Assembly (NCBI GenBank): GCA_030066455.1
Contig: JASJBQ010000055.1
Coordinates: 1-30,401, forward strand
Length of the DNA stretch: 30,401 nt
Direction of reading: 5' to 3'
DNA from: Desulfobacterales bacterium
Lineage (GTDB): Bacteria; Desulfobacterota; Desulfobacteria; Desulfobacterales; UBA5852
Shown: positions 1 through 8,711 of the stretch, piece after piece
Layout: each line of letters starts with the position of its first letter
Numbering within the stretch: the first letter of the stretch is position 1
The notes under the pieces: model-generated
The model's input: the letters and a program-made list of their open reading frames with translations, nothing else
Database searches by the model: none
What the model was told of the DNA's origin: nothing
Translations under genes and position numbers: made by a program

Positions 1-1203
1 GGTTTTCGACGCATCGTCAGCCTGGAGGGCGTCACGGCCTGCGACGATCGCCCGGCCGTGGTTCTGGTCCCGGGTTTTGCCAACAGCAGCAATTGCTTCA
101 ACATCAACAATCGCTATTCTCTGGCGAAAGACATCGCCGACGGAAAAATGTGGGCCTATCTTTTTGATTCAAGGGGCGTGGGGGTCAATGCCGGTCGTTT
201 CGACCCGCTGTACACCGTGGACACCATGATCGACTATGATCTGCCCACCCTGACGCGCTTTGTCCACAAACGCAGCCACGGCAAGCCCTCCTTCCTGCTG
301 GGTCACAGTATGGGAGGCCTTGTTGCGGAGAATATGATTCTGAACTGGTCCCTGGCGCGCCAGCTGGACGACAGCGACATTCTCGATCAGGGACAAAAGG
401 AGGTCCTGGCGAAATCGCTGCCAACACCGGATGCCGCCGAGGAATACCTCAATATGGTACGGTGCGTGATCTCACTGGCATCCCCCAAAGTTTTCCATAA
501 AAACTCTCACATCTTCTTTCCGGTCTCTTTGTGGCTCAATCATCTTTCGAGGGTCTTTAGCTTCCAGCAGGTGCCGGTGAGAGAGGTTTCCAAACTCGTC
601 ACCGAACTGCCGGTTTTAAAACAGATTAACCGCTTTGCCTGGCAGCATAATGTGGGTGATTTAAATTTCCTGATTGCACCGGAAAATCACAGAGACGACA
701 AGCGCTTTATTGAACGCTACCTGAAGGAAGCCACGGAATCGATCCCCCTGGGGGTGGGGTTCCAATGTTTAAAAGCGATCTATAATGGCGAGGGGTTCAA
801 GCGGATGGACGGCAGCGGTCTGAACTATTCCGATTGCCTGGCCTGGTTTCCGGACAATATACCCCTATTTCATTTCTGGGGGACCCGGGACAACCTGGTG
901 CCACTGGAAAATATGCGCTACCGCCGGCACTATCCCCACAAGATCAAAAAAGTTTACCACCTCAAGTCGGCCGATGATCTGGGCAAGATAAACATCTCCG
1001 GGGAACGCAGCCAGCTTGTCGACTTTGTCATCGAGGGTGCCAATCATCTGGATCTTCTATACGGCAAACTCGCCGATGAAATTGTAACCCCCCTTGTCAT
1101 GCAAATTATTGAAACCGTATGGGGCGATTGGACGTACGCTTCGGCCTTGGAATGTTCGCGCCTGAAAATTAGCCGCAAACAGCCAGCGAAAGCCTCGCGT
1201 TGA
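1..1203 (+). CDS. Alpha/beta-fold hydrolase, 5'-truncated by window edge
   Basis: The reading frame is open from base 1, so the N-terminus lies outside the window; a GTG at 58 is an internal codon rather than a convincing start. About 400 residues are visible. The nucleophile elbow G-H-S-M-G-G is at 301-318 (Ser codon 307-309). A late Asp in F-W-G-T-R-D (about 877-894) and a His in G-A-N-H-L-D (about 1036-1053) complete a Ser-Asp-His triad in the usual order. An early L-V-P-G-F segment fits the oxyanion loop of lipase/esterase members. Between the elbow and the Asp there is a long insert, probably a lid. The acyl-CoA ligase downstream on the same strand suggests lipid or acyl-ester turnover, with the hydrolase releasing acids that the ligase activates; this is inference. 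The substrate cannot be read from sequence. Confidence 0.85.
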   Translation, partial: GFRRIVSLEGVTACDDRPAVVLVPGFANSSNCFNINNRYSLAKDIADGKMWAYLFDSRGVGVNAGRFDPLYTVDTMIDYDLPTLTRFVHKRSHGKPSFLLGHSMGGLVAENMILNWSLARQLDDSDILDQGQKEVLAKSLPTPDAAEEYLNMVRCVISLASPKVFHKNSHIFFPVSLWLNHLSRVFSFQQVPVREVSKLVTELPVLKQINRFAWQHNVGDLNFLIAPENHRDDKRFIERYLKEATESIPLGVGFQCLKAIYNGEGFKRMDGSGLNYSDCLAWFPDNIPLFHFWGTRDNLVPLENMRYRRHYPHKIKKVYHLKSADDLGKINISGERSQLVDFVIEGANHLDLLYGKLADEIVTPLVMQIIETVWGDWTYASALECSRLKISRKQPAKASR

Positions 1204-1556
1204 AGTTGAAACGGATGCTATCCGTATTTTATCAATGGCACAGCCCCCCCCGGTGGCCGTCGGTAGCCGTCGCGCGCTTTCCCAACCCGAGGGACCGATT
1301 CACCCCAATCGGGCGCCAAAAAACAAGCGTATGGTCAATTGTATCCTCAACCCCGCCGATTCGTCCGATAGGATCAAGTATGGCAAGTGAAAGCAAGGTC
1401 GCCTCGACCCGATATTCGGCGTATGGATAGAGCCTTCTCATCAAAGGCCGACACGATGCTTACTAAGCCAAACCCTTCCCCCAGCGGGTGGCATCAAGTC
1501 AATCGATTCATAGCTCTCGATGGAGGTTAACCCTCAAATAACCGAAGGGGCCAAAC
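1204..1556. other. Intergenic stretch between hydrolase and acyl-CoA ligase
   Basis: I see no convincing gene in these 353 bases. Short ORFs on both strands (to about 75 codons) resemble no family I know and have no good ribosome binding sites. There is a small perfect hairpin (CCGATT/AATCGG, 6-base loop) at 1295-1312 without a T-run, and a short direct repeat GCCGTCG near 1256-1271. The 3' end carries the GAAGGGG that serves as ribosome binding site for the ligase. No clear sigma-70 promoter was found. Confidence 0.5.
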
Positions 1557-3344
1557 ATGCATATTTTTGAAAAACCTGACAATCTGGTGGAATTGATCGA
1601 AAACAGTCTTGAGAAGTATCCGGACAATGCCATGTTCGGAACCAAGAATCGCGCGGGGGAATACGAATGGGTTACGTATCGCGAAGTGGGCAAACGCATT
1701 GACAACCTTCGCAGTGGTCTGAGCCAAGCGGGTATCAACAGGGGCGATGCCGTCGGTATCATCGCCAACAACTGCACAGAATGGGCGATCAGCGCATATG
1801 CCACATTCGGCCTCGGTGGGCGTTTTATCCCCATGTATGAAAAAGAACTTCGCAAAATATGGAAACATATCATCAATGATGGCGGTATCAAGCTGCTGCT
1901 TGTGGCCACCCGTGAAATCTATGACCAGATCGAAGCCATGCGGGACGAACTGCCGGCCTTGGAGAATGTCTATCGAATCGAAGGCCAAGGAGAAAACACC
2001 ATGTCCGGTCTGGAAGAATTGGGGGCCGCCCGTGCGGTCCGTTCGATACACCCCCAACCCGAAGATATCGCCGTATTGATTTATACATCGGGCACCACCG
2101 GCGACCCCAAGGGAGTGCTTCTTTCTCACGGCAATTTTACCAGCAATGTTTTGGCCGGGCATAAGGTTTTCCCCGGATTGAATCAACACGATCGAGGGCT
2201 TTCGATCCTTCCCTGGGCGCATTCATTCGGACAGACCGGCGAGCTTTACCTCTACTCCCACATCGGCGGCTCCATTGGTTTTATGGGCGATGTAACGACA
2301 TTGGGTGATGATATGGGAAAGGTGCAACCGACCTTTCTGATTGCTGTGCCTAGGGTATTCAACAAAATATATGCCGGCCTCTGGGCTAAAATGGATGCAA
2401 AGGGGGGACTGGCCAAAAAACTGTTTGAAATCGGAATTGCGGCCGCCAAAGAAAGGCGCCAGCAATCGAAAAAGGGCCAGGCGAATTTTCTCACCAATCT
2501 CAAATTCAAGATTGCCGACGCTGTTGTCTTTAATAAAATTCGCGCCCGATTCGGAGGTCGATTAACGGGTGCCCTTAGCGGCAGTGCGACCATGAACGTT
2601 GAAATCGGTCACTTTTTCTCCGATCTGGGTATCCCGGTTTATGACTGTTACGGCCTCACGGAAACCAGCCCGGCGGCAACAATGAACGGACCCCTGGCGC
2701 ACAAACCCGGGAGTGTGGGAAGGCCCATTGAGCATGTCCGGGTGGCCATCGATAAAGTGTTTTCCGACGGTGATGAGGACGGAGAAATTATTATCCACGG
2801 GCCGAATGTCATGCAGGGATACCACAACAAACCAGAAGCGACAAAAGAAGTTATGACCGCGGACGGTGGTTTCCGAACAGGCGACAGGGGGCGACTGGAT
2901 CAAGACGGATTTCTTTTTATCACCGGACGGATCAAGGAGCAGTATAAGCTCGAAAACGGGAAATATGTTTTCCCGGCTGCCATTGAAGAAGAGATTAAAC
3001 TCCATCCCCTAGTCGAAAATGCCATGATCCACGGAGAGGGGCAGGCCTTCAATGTCTGTCTGGTGGTTCCTGATTTTGTCGTCCTTGAAAAATATGCCAC
3101 CGGACATGGTATGCCTACAGATCCCCAAGCGCTCGTTCAAAACAAGGAGATCAAGGGGATGATCTCAGATGAAATAACAAAATGCCTGAAGGGAAAATTT
3201 GGCGGATATGAGATTCCCAAAAAATTCATCTATCTGAGTGAAAACTTCTCCCTCGACAATGGGACCCTTACCCAAACCATGAAACTGAAAAGACGCGCCG
3301 TTCTCGAGCAGCAAAAAGATCAGATTACAAAACTATACGCTTGA
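1557..3344 (+). CDS. Long-chain fatty acid--CoA ligase (AMP-forming)
   Basis: A 595-residue member of the ANL adenylate-forming superfamily that activates a carboxylic acid with ATP to an acyl-adenylate and then to the CoA thioester. The P-loop Y-T-S-G-T-T-G-D-P-K-G is at about residues 174-184, the adenine motif Y-G-L-T-E-T-S-P at about 364-371, the hinge region G-R-I-K-E-Q-Y-K-L-E-N-G-K at about 462-474, and the C-terminal N-G-T-L-T-Q-T-M-K-L-K-R-R carries the catalytic lysine region. This ending and the length match long-chain (FadD15/FACS-like) enzymes rather than acetyl-CoA synthetases. No transmembrane segment is evident, so it probably acts at the cytoplasmic face of the membrane. The ATG start follows GAAGGGG. 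It reads in the same direction as the upstream hydrolase but 353 bases away, so joint transcription is uncertain. Chain-length specificity is not determinable here. Confidence 0.93.
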   Translation: MHIFEKPDNLVELIENSLEKYPDNAMFGTKNRAGEYEWVTYREVGKRIDNLRSGLSQAGINRGDAVGIIANNCTEWAISAYATFGLGGRFIPMYEKELRKIWKHIINDGGIKLLLVATREIYDQIEAMRDELPALENVYRIEGQGENTMSGLEELGAARAVRSIHPQPEDIAVLIYTSGTTGDPKGVLLSHGNFTSNVLAGHKVFPGLNQHDRGLSILPWAHSFGQTGELYLYSHIGGSIGFMGDVTTLGDDMGKVQPTFLIAVPRVFNKIYAGLWAKMDAKGGLAKKLFEIGIAAAKERRQQSKKGQANFLTNLKFKIADAVVFNKIRARFGGRLTGALSGSATMNVEIGHFFSDLGIPVYDCYGLTETSPAATMNGPLAHKPGSVGRPIEHVRVAIDKVFSDGDEDGEIIIHGPNVMQGYHNKPEATKEVMTADGGFRTGDRGRLDQDGFLFITGRIKEQYKLENGKYVFPAAIEEEIKLHPLVENAMIHGEGQAFNVCLVVPDFVVLEKYATGHGMPTDPQALVQNKEIKGMISDEITKCLKGKFGGYEIPKKFIYLSENFSLDNGTLTQTMKLKRRAVLEQQKDQITKLYA

Positions 3345-3393
3345 AGGGGCGGGGTTGGACTATTCTGCTCGCCATCATCAGGGGGAAAACTGA

Positions 3394-3420
3394 CCGAAGC
3401 CGAATGGGTAGGCGCTTCGG
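3394..3420. terminator. Terminator-like hairpin between convergent genes
   Basis: Perfect 7-base inverted repeat CCGAAGC/GCTTCGG with a 13-base loop, placed between the acyl-CoA ligase (+) and the convergent nuclease-like gene (-). Read on the minus strand the stem is followed by TCAGTTTTCC, a weak T-run. It could end either transcript, but the T-run is poor. Confidence 0.3.
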
Positions 3421-3608
3421 ACCCGCGTCCCTTGCGAATGCCCCTCATGAACGCGCCTGAAGGCAGGGGTTCGGTCGGGAAAGGCGTCTGCACACTCAAT
3501 GGCCTAGCAATCATGGCGGCGACCGCGGGAGCGCATCAGGCCGTGCCGGCTGGTGGCGCCGATTCGCATCGGTGAAAGCAAGGCGCATCCGACCGCCGGG
3601 CACCGGCA

Positions 3609-4574
3609 TCAGGGCCTGCGCTTGATTTCGCGAATAGCCCGCTCCAGGACGCTGCCCACCTCCCGCGCCCAGGCAAAGGATTCAGCCTGGCGGGAAAGCC
3701 TTTTCATCTGCTCGAAGGTCACGATCGAGATGTTGAGTTTCTTCCAGCTTTCCTGACCGAAGGTGATCCGGCCGCTTTCGGGGAAGACGTCGAAAAGCGG
3801 CAGCACGTCGTCATCCGGGTTGCCGACGGTCTCGTACTCGAGCCCGACGCCCTTGTGGCGGTAGCGGATGTTGAGACGGCGGTTGAGCTGCAGCAGGTCG
3901 ACCATTTTGTGGTGGAGATAGACCAGCGCCCCGGATACCTGGCGTGAATGGTGCTGCAACTGGGCCAGGAAGCTTTCCACGGTCAGCTGGCGCGTGCGGT
4001 CGTCGCGGACCTGCCGGGAGGCGGTTTTGACGAATTCGATCTGCGCGTCCTCGATCGTCATCCCGCCGAGCTTGGCCGCCACGCCCTCGTAAAGTCGTCC
4101 GCCCTTGCGGAAAAAATCTTTTTTCCCCAACAGGTTTTCGAGGTTGGTAAAAACCGTGGCGCCCTTGCGGTTGACCAGATCGTCCAGCGTAAACTCGAGC
4201 AGCGGTTTGGCATGGGCGAAATTGTATTGGTTGAGAAGGGCACAGTAGAAGGCGCTTTCTCGTCCCGAAGAAAGGAGGATCCAGGGACAGTTCAAACGGT
4301 AGCTGAACTCGAGGTACTGGTGCAGGTCGTTGTCCAGGCGATCGCCCCAGGATTTGACCTCCACGATCATGGCTGGTTTGTCCTGGCTGAACATCACGAT
4401 GTCCAGGCCCAGGTGGTCGAAATCCATATCCCGCAGCAGATCCCACCCCAGCGTTTGCAGGAACGGAAGGATAATTTTGTTCTTGACGTTTTCGCTGTTG
4501 CCTTTGCGTCCGGCAATGATGTGGTCGTCGACACGAATGGCCTTGAGGTGGGAACGCAGTTTGGGAAAACTCAT
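3609..4574 (-). CDS. Stand-alone HsdR_N-type PD-(D/E)XK nuclease-domain protein
   Basis: A 321-residue protein whose first ~130 residues match the N-terminal domain of type I restriction R subunits. The signature is visible: E28 in the first helix, D58 (G-L-D-I-V-M-F) and E72-V-K74 (I-V-E-V-K-S-W-G-D), followed by a Q/Y-rich helix at 86-93. This is the metal-binding core of PD-(D/E)XK nucleases, so catalysis is possible. The remaining ~190 residues are unassigned and mostly helical. No helicase motor, methylase or specificity gene is next to it, so it is not a complete restriction system. I chose the ATG at 4574 because GGAG lies 11 bases upstream; the frame stays open further upstream (to 4676) but that part has low-complexity, non-protein-like composition. 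Role unknown: DNA repair, orphan restriction or phage defence are all possible. Confidence 0.8.
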   Translation of the reverse strand: MSFPKLRSHLKAIRVDDHIIAGRKGNSENVKNKIILPFLQTLGWDLLRDMDFDHLGLDIVMFSQDKPAMIVEVKSWGDRLDNDLHQYLEFSYRLNCPWILLSSGRESAFYCALLNQYNFAHAKPLLEFTLDDLVNRKGATVFTNLENLLGKKDFFRKGGRLYEGVAAKLGGMTIEDAQIEFVKTASRQVRDDRTRQLTVESFLAQLQHHSRQVSGALVYLHHKMVDLLQLNRRLNIRYRHKGVGLEYETVGNPDDDVLPLFDVFPESGRITFGQESWKKLNISIVTFEQMKRLSRQAESFAWAREVGSVLERAIREIKRRP

Positions 4575-4794
4575 GATCCCGATATCTCCGGATGGGTGTT
4601 TTGGATTGGCGCCGCAAGCGCCGGGACGGTGCCGAAGGTCGGCCGGAACGGGTAAAGCGCCGCCAGCATAGCACATTTTTTCCTCAAAAATAAAGCCGCC
4701 GAACGGCGGGGGCGGGCCGATGGTGAGGCGGTGGCGGTTTGGCCGCGGGGAGGAAAGGGAACGATCGTGCCGGCTTCGACCGGGAAGACATATG

Positions 4795-4825
4795 CGGCAC
4801 CGGGCAAGTCCAGCGCCCGGTGCCG
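4795..4825 (-). terminator. Strong GC-rich hairpin downstream of cheW
   Basis: Perfect 11-base-pair stem (CGGCACCGGGC / GCCCGGTGCCG) with a 9-base loop, 26 bases past the cheW stop codon on the minus strand. No T-run follows the stem, so it is not a classical intrinsic terminator. It may mark the 3' end or stabilise the mcp-cheW transcript. Confidence 0.5.
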
Positions 4826-4850
4826 GGAAGCCAACACACGACGTTGGGGA

Positions 4851-5324
4851 TCAGGCCGCCTGCTCCAGAGCGGCAACCGCATCGCTGGTGAGCACGCGGT
4901 CGATGTCCAGCAGGATTTTGACCCCGCCTTCCATGTTGGCCATACCCAGGATATAGTCCGTGGCCACTTTCGTGCCGAAGGACGGTGTGTCTTCGATTTC
5001 CTCGGCCTTGATGTTCATGACCTCTGAAACCGCATCCACGACGATCCCCACCTGGATGGTGCTCTCGGCACCCTGGATCTCGACCACGATAATACAGGTA
5101 CGATCGCTATAGTTGATTTCGGGCATATCGAACCGCAGGCGCAGGTCGGTGACCGGGATAACCTTGCCCCGCAGATTGATCACGCCCTTGACGTAATCCG
5201 GCGTCTGCGGCACGGAGGTGATCGGCATCATGCCGATGATTTCTTTGACCTTCAGGAGCGCGATCCCGAACTCTTCCTTATCGAGCGTGAAGGTCAGATA
5301 CTTGCCGGCAATCGATTCATTCAT
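4851..5324 (-). CDS. cheW: Chemotaxis coupling protein CheW
   Basis: A 157-residue single-domain CheW that links chemoreceptors to the kinase CheA at the inner membrane. The hallmark V-I-N-L-R-G-K-V-I-P-V-T-D-L segment is at about residues 51-64, and the length matches free-standing CheW. I place the start at the ATG at 5324 because GGAG lies 6 bases upstream; an ATG at 5345 in the same frame has no comparable site. It lies 99 bases downstream of the chemoreceptor gene on the same strand, most likely in one transcript driven by the sigma-28 promoter at 7141-7167. No cheA, cheY or cheR is in the window, so this pair probably plugs into a core system encoded elsewhere. Confidence 0.95.
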   Translation of the reverse strand: MNESIAGKYLTFTLDKEEFGIALLKVKEIIGMMPITSVPQTPDYVKGVINLRGKVIPVTDLRLRFDMPEINYSDRTCIIVVEIQGAESTIQVGIVVDAVSEVMNIKAEEIEDTPSFGTKVATDYILGMANMEGGVKILLDIDRVLTSDAVAALEQAA

Positions 5325-5423
5325 GGTTATCTCCATCATCGGCATTCAACCGGTTGCGGGTCTGCCCCCCTCGGATGGCGGCCGGACCCATTTACGAAGT
5401 TGGTCGGTGACCCCTGAGCCGGG

Positions 5424-7022
5424 CTAAAAATCCTGGAACGCCTCCTGGTCGTCAAACGGAATCACTTTCTGCGCCGCCGGCTGGGGCACCGCCGGGGATT
5501 CCTTGGGCCGGGCCGTTGTCGTCGGCGCGGCTGCTTGCTTGCGCCTCCGGCCGAGTCCTCGGGGCCCGGGCGCGGCCACCGTTTTTTTCTGATTCCGGCC
5601 TTCGACCAGTTTGACCAGCTCGAACACCATGTTTTTCATCTGTTCGGCCTGAGCGTTCATTTCCTCGGAAGCCGATGCGGATTCTTCGGCACTGGCCGCA
5701 TTCTGCTGGACCACCTTGTCCATTTCGGTCACGGCCGTGTTGATCTGTTCGACGCCCTGAGCCTGTTCGCTCGAAGCGGCGGCGATCTCGCCGACGATAT
5801 CCCCCACCTTGACGGATGCGCCGGCCACTTCGGTGAAGGCCTCGTTGGCCTGGGACACCAGCGAAGAGCCGTCCTGGACCCGGCGGGAGGTGTCGTCGAT
5901 CAGCTCGGAGGTGTTGCGGGCCGCTTCGGCCGCGCGGATGGCCAGATTGCGCACCTCGTCGGCCACCACGGCGAAACCGGCACCGGCCTCCCCGGCGCGG
6001 GCCGCTTCCACCGCCGCGTTCAGCGCCAGAAGGTTGGTCTGGAACGCGATCTCATCGATGGTCTTGACGATCTTCTGCGTCTCCTCGCTGGCCTTGGATA
6101 TTTCGCTCATGGATTCGGTCAGCTGCGCCATTTCACCGTTGGCCCGGTCCACCACCTGGTTGGCTTCCTTCATGAGATGGTTGGCCTGCTTGGCGTTGTC
6201 GGCGTTCTGCTGGGTCATCGAGGCCATTTCCTCCAGAGAGGCCGAAGTCTCTTCGATGCTGGCGGCCTGCTCGGAAGCGCCTTCGGCCAGCGACTGACTG
6301 GCGGACGAGACCTGGCTGGAGGCCGAGGCGATTTCGTCCGAGCCGGTGCCCAGCGACTGGATGATCCGGTCGATGGGCAGGGCGATCGAACGGGCCATCA
6401 GCCAGGAAATCCCCAGGGCGGTGACGGCCAGGACGCCCAGGACGATGAAGACCACCGTGAACATGCTGAAGATTTCCTTTTCGACGTCGTCGACGTAGAC
6501 CCCGGAGCCGATCACCCACTGCCAGGCCGGAAAGAGTTTGACGTAGGAGATCTTGGGCTGGGGTGCATCCGCGCCCGGTTTGGGCCACATATAGTCCACA
6601 AACCCGGCCCCGTCCTTCTGGCAGACCTTGACCATCTCCACAAACAGGTGCTTGCCTTCGGGATCCTTGACCCCTGAGAGGTCCTTGCCGTTGAGCTGGG
6701 GTTTGATCGGGTGCATGACCATGCGCGGGGTCATGTCGTTGATCCAGAAATAGTCCTTGGACTCGTAGCGCAGGGCCTTGACGGCCGCCTTGGCCCGGGC
6801 CTGGGCTTCCTCGGTGGTCAGTACGCCTTTCTGGGCCTGGTCGGCGAAATGGCTCATGACGCTGTAGGCCGTTTCGACCACATGCCGGGTTTTCAAATTC
6901 TTGGCGGCGTACATATCGCCCTTGATTTTGGGATAGAGCCAACCGAAAACGGCGGCAAACGCCACCACGATGGCAATGCCCAGAATCATGATGCGGGTTG
7001 CGAGTTTAAATCGGTATAACAT
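5424..7022 (-). CDS. Methyl-accepting chemotaxis protein with sCache_2 sensor
   Basis: A 532-residue transmembrane chemoreceptor. TM1 is at about residues 8-30, the periplasmic single Cache domain at 35-185 ([10 protein letters not shown] and W-V-I-G-S-G-V-Y motifs), and TM2 at about 187-211. The cytoplasmic hairpin tip [15 protein letters not shown] is at about 323-337. Methylation-type Glu pairs flank it (S-I-E-E-T-S near 255-260; S-A-E-E-S-A near the C-terminal end). After TM2 only a stub ([11 protein letters not shown]) is present before the methylation helix, so a full HAMP domain is missing. The C-terminal tail is Pro/Ala-rich and ends E-A-F-Q-D-F, reminiscent of flexible CheR-docking tethers. 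The start has GGAGG 8 bases upstream. sCache_2 domains usually bind small organic acids; the ligand here is unknown. Confidence 0.95.
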   Translation of the reverse strand: MLYRFKLATRIMILGIAIVVAFAAVFGWLYPKIKGDMYAAKNLKTRHVVETAYSVMSHFADQAQKGVLTTEEAQARAKAAVKALRYESKDYFWINDMTPRMVMHPIKPQLNGKDLSGVKDPEGKHLFVEMVKVCQKDGAGFVDYMWPKPGADAPQPKISYVKLFPAWQWVIGSGVYVDDVEKEIFSMFTVVFIVLGVLAVTALGISWLMARSIALPIDRIIQSLGTGSDEIASASSQVSSASQSLAEGASEQAASIEETSASLEEMASMTQQNADNAKQANHLMKEANQVVDRANGEMAQLTESMSEISKASEETQKIVKTIDEIAFQTNLLALNAAVEAARAGEAGAGFAVVADEVRNLAIRAAEAARNTSELIDDTSRRVQDGSSLVSQANEAFTEVAGASVKVGDIVGEIAAASSEQAQGVEQINTAVTEMDKVVQQNAASAEESASASEEMNAQAEQMKNMVFELVKLVEGRNQKKTVAAPGPRGLGRRRKQAAAPTTTARPKESPAVPQPAAQKVIPFDDQEAFQDF

Positions 7023-7521
7023 TTGGGTTTCCTCCCCGGTGCTATTTTTTTCGTACCGGGCATGACATCAGCGGTGTGCTGAATCCCGGCGACCCCTGCA
7101 ATCATTAACGTTCGTTAGCTTCACCTGTCGTCTGGTAGCGTTATCGGCAGGGGGGGCGATGACTTTAAGGCCGAGGGGCGGCGGTTTGAATCCGACAGGG
7201 GATTTCATGACCCGCGATGCAACGGCATGACGGTGTCCATCCGGAGGCCAGCGGTTTCACGCCCCGTCGCGAGGGAGGTATTCAATGGTCCCCGGCCAAA
7301 GGGATTGACCTGGAAGGGCGCTGGCGCGCTCTATTGAAAAAAAAAGGATATTATGCCATATAGTTTCAATGAATTACGCGCCCTGGCCTGCCATGTGCGG
7401 GCAACCATCCCGTTGTACCGGCTAAATACCCGGGACCACCGGCCGATACAAAACGCACGCCGCACCCCAATGTGCAACGGGCGACCCCGCTCGCCCGGGG
7501 CCCAACCGACAAGAAGGGTTT
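7023..7521. other. Divergent regulatory region between mcp (-) and response regulator (+)
   Basis: No gene is supported in these 499 bases. The minus strand holds the sigma-28 promoter described separately and a 5' leader of about 110 bases for the chemoreceptor gene. On the plus strand, TTGAAA at 7334-7339 is followed after 19 bases by TATAGT at 7359-7364, a possible but badly spaced sigma-70 promoter for the regulator at 7522. A 78-codon ORF beginning at 7353 overlaps that gene out of frame and reads as non-coding. Confidence 0.5.
7141..7167 (-). promoter_or_regulatory. Sigma-28 (FliA) flagellar promoter for mcp-cheW
   Basis: On the minus strand the sequence reads TAAA (7167-7164), a 15-base spacer, then GCCGATAA (7148-7141). 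This is an exact match to the FliA consensus TAAA-N15-GCCGATAA. It points towards the chemoreceptor gene starting at 7022, giving a leader of roughly 110 bases. Chemoreceptor and che genes are classical class III flagellar targets of FliA. The match implies that the organism makes flagella and that receptor and CheW are expressed late in flagellar assembly. Confidence 0.85.
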
Positions 7522-8652
7522 ATGGACAAAGTTCTTATCGTCGACGGCAACGCGGACTTCGTGGCATCCCTCAAGGACGGCCTGGATAAAATGCACCAGT
7601 TCGAGGTGCTGACCGCCACGGACGGTGAGGCGGCCATCGAGGTTCTGAGCCAGAGCAAAGTCGCCGTTTTCGTCACCGACATCAATACCCCCAAGCTGGA
7701 CGGCCTCGAACTGCTGGCCTACATCACCCAGGAGCATGCCAGCACGCCCTGCATCGTCATGACCGATTACGGCAAGCCCTGGTTCCGCAAACGCATGGAC
7801 CAGCAGGAGGTTCTCTACCACCTGGAAAAGCCATTTGAAATCGGCGCGCTGGCCTCCGCTATTTTCGTCGGCCTCAACCTGCGCGACGAGGGCATGAACT
7901 ATAAAGGCATGACCATGGCCAGCATTCTGCCGCTCATCGAAATCGAGCAGAAAACCTGCCGCATGGAAATCAAGAGCTCGGGCAAGGGCAAAGGTTATCT
8001 CTATTTCGATGAAGGTGTGTTGATCGACGCCCACTTCAAGGGACTGACCGGCGAAAAGGCCGCCCTTGAAATCTCGGAATGGGACCGCATCGTTTTCAAA
8101 CTTTCGGAACTGCCGCGCCGGCGCACCCGCACGCGGGTCAAGACCCATTTGATGGACATGGCCGGGGCCAGCTGGATGCGGGAAGAAACGGAAGTGATCG
8201 AAGAAGAATCGACGACCAGCCCCGGGGTCTTATTGGAAACCTCCACCACGGTCTCACCCCAGGTCGATCTGGAAAGCACCAATCTGGTGCTTCAGCGCCA
8301 CCTGGAGGAATTCAAAAGCATCAAAGGTTACAAGGCCGTCGCGGTGGTTAGCACGGACGGCGATGTCCTCGCCGCCGACCAGGCCGCGGGGGATTTGGAT
8401 CTGGAGCGTCTGACGGTGGGCATGAGCAGCATCTATTCGGTGGCGGAGGAAACCATCGCCCAGGCCGGTTTCAAAAGCAGCGAAGCCCTGACGCTTCACA
8501 CCAAGAACGGTGTCGTCCTGATCGCCTCCTCACCCTTGGAAACCCTGTCCGGCATCCGCCTGATGGGGATCACTGCACCGGACGGCAACTGGTTTTATAT
8601 GAAAGTCCAGCTGGAGAACCTGTTCCCCAAACTACTGGCCGAACTCGACTGA
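7522..8652 (+). CDS. Response regulator: receiver - PATAN (DUF4388) - roadblock/LC7 fusion
   Basis: A 376-residue cytoplasmic protein of three parts. A CheY-like receiver (about 1-115) has the phospho-acceptor D53, T81 and K103, but the usual acidic pair is D8-G9, so one metal-binding acid is missing. A PATAN/DUF4388-type domain follows (about 128-210; M-A-S-I-L-P-L-I-E, then G-Y-L-Y-F-D-E-G-V-L-I-D-A). After an acidic Ser/Thr-rich linker (220-250) comes a roadblock/LC7 domain (about 255-345; A-V-A-V-V-S-T-D-G-D-V-L-A). PATAN proteins act as adaptors in bacterial signalling, and roadblock proteins partner small GTPases such as MglA in polarity and motility. There is no DNA-binding output, so signalling is by protein contact. 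The gene is divergent from mcp-cheW. AGAAGG precedes the ATG. Confidence 0.85.
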   Translation: MDKVLIVDGNADFVASLKDGLDKMHQFEVLTATDGEAAIEVLSQSKVAVFVTDINTPKLDGLELLAYITQEHASTPCIVMTDYGKPWFRKRMDQQEVLYHLEKPFEIGALASAIFVGLNLRDEGMNYKGMTMASILPLIEIEQKTCRMEIKSSGKGKGYLYFDEGVLIDAHFKGLTGEKAALEISEWDRIVFKLSELPRRRTRTRVKTHLMDMAGASWMREETEVIEEESTTSPGVLLETSTTVSPQVDLESTNLVLQRHLEEFKSIKGYKAVAVVSTDGDVLAADQAAGDLDLERLTVGMSSIYSVAEETIAQAGFKSSEALTLHTKNGVVLIASSPLETLSGIRLMGITAPDGNWFYMKVQLENLFPKLLAELD

Positions 8653-8711
8653 GCGACGTTCGACACACCACCAATCTTCACCCCCGCCGCGTGGCGCTGA
8701 CAAGGAAGACC

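Noticed and set aside
1232..1444. 70-codon minus-strand ORF in the intergenic region before the acyl-CoA ligase.
   Set aside because: It reads somewhat protein-like, but there is no ribosome binding site, no known motif, and an overlapping plus-strand ORF is equally open.
5535..6677. Plus-strand ORF of 380 codons opposite the chemoreceptor.
   Set aside because: Gly/His/Asp-rich antisense shadow of a conserved gene in GC-rich DNA; no ribosome binding site.
7353..7589. 78-codon plus-strand ORF with an AAAGGA-like site before its ATG.
   Set aside because: It runs out of frame into the well-supported response regulator gene and its composition is not protein-like.
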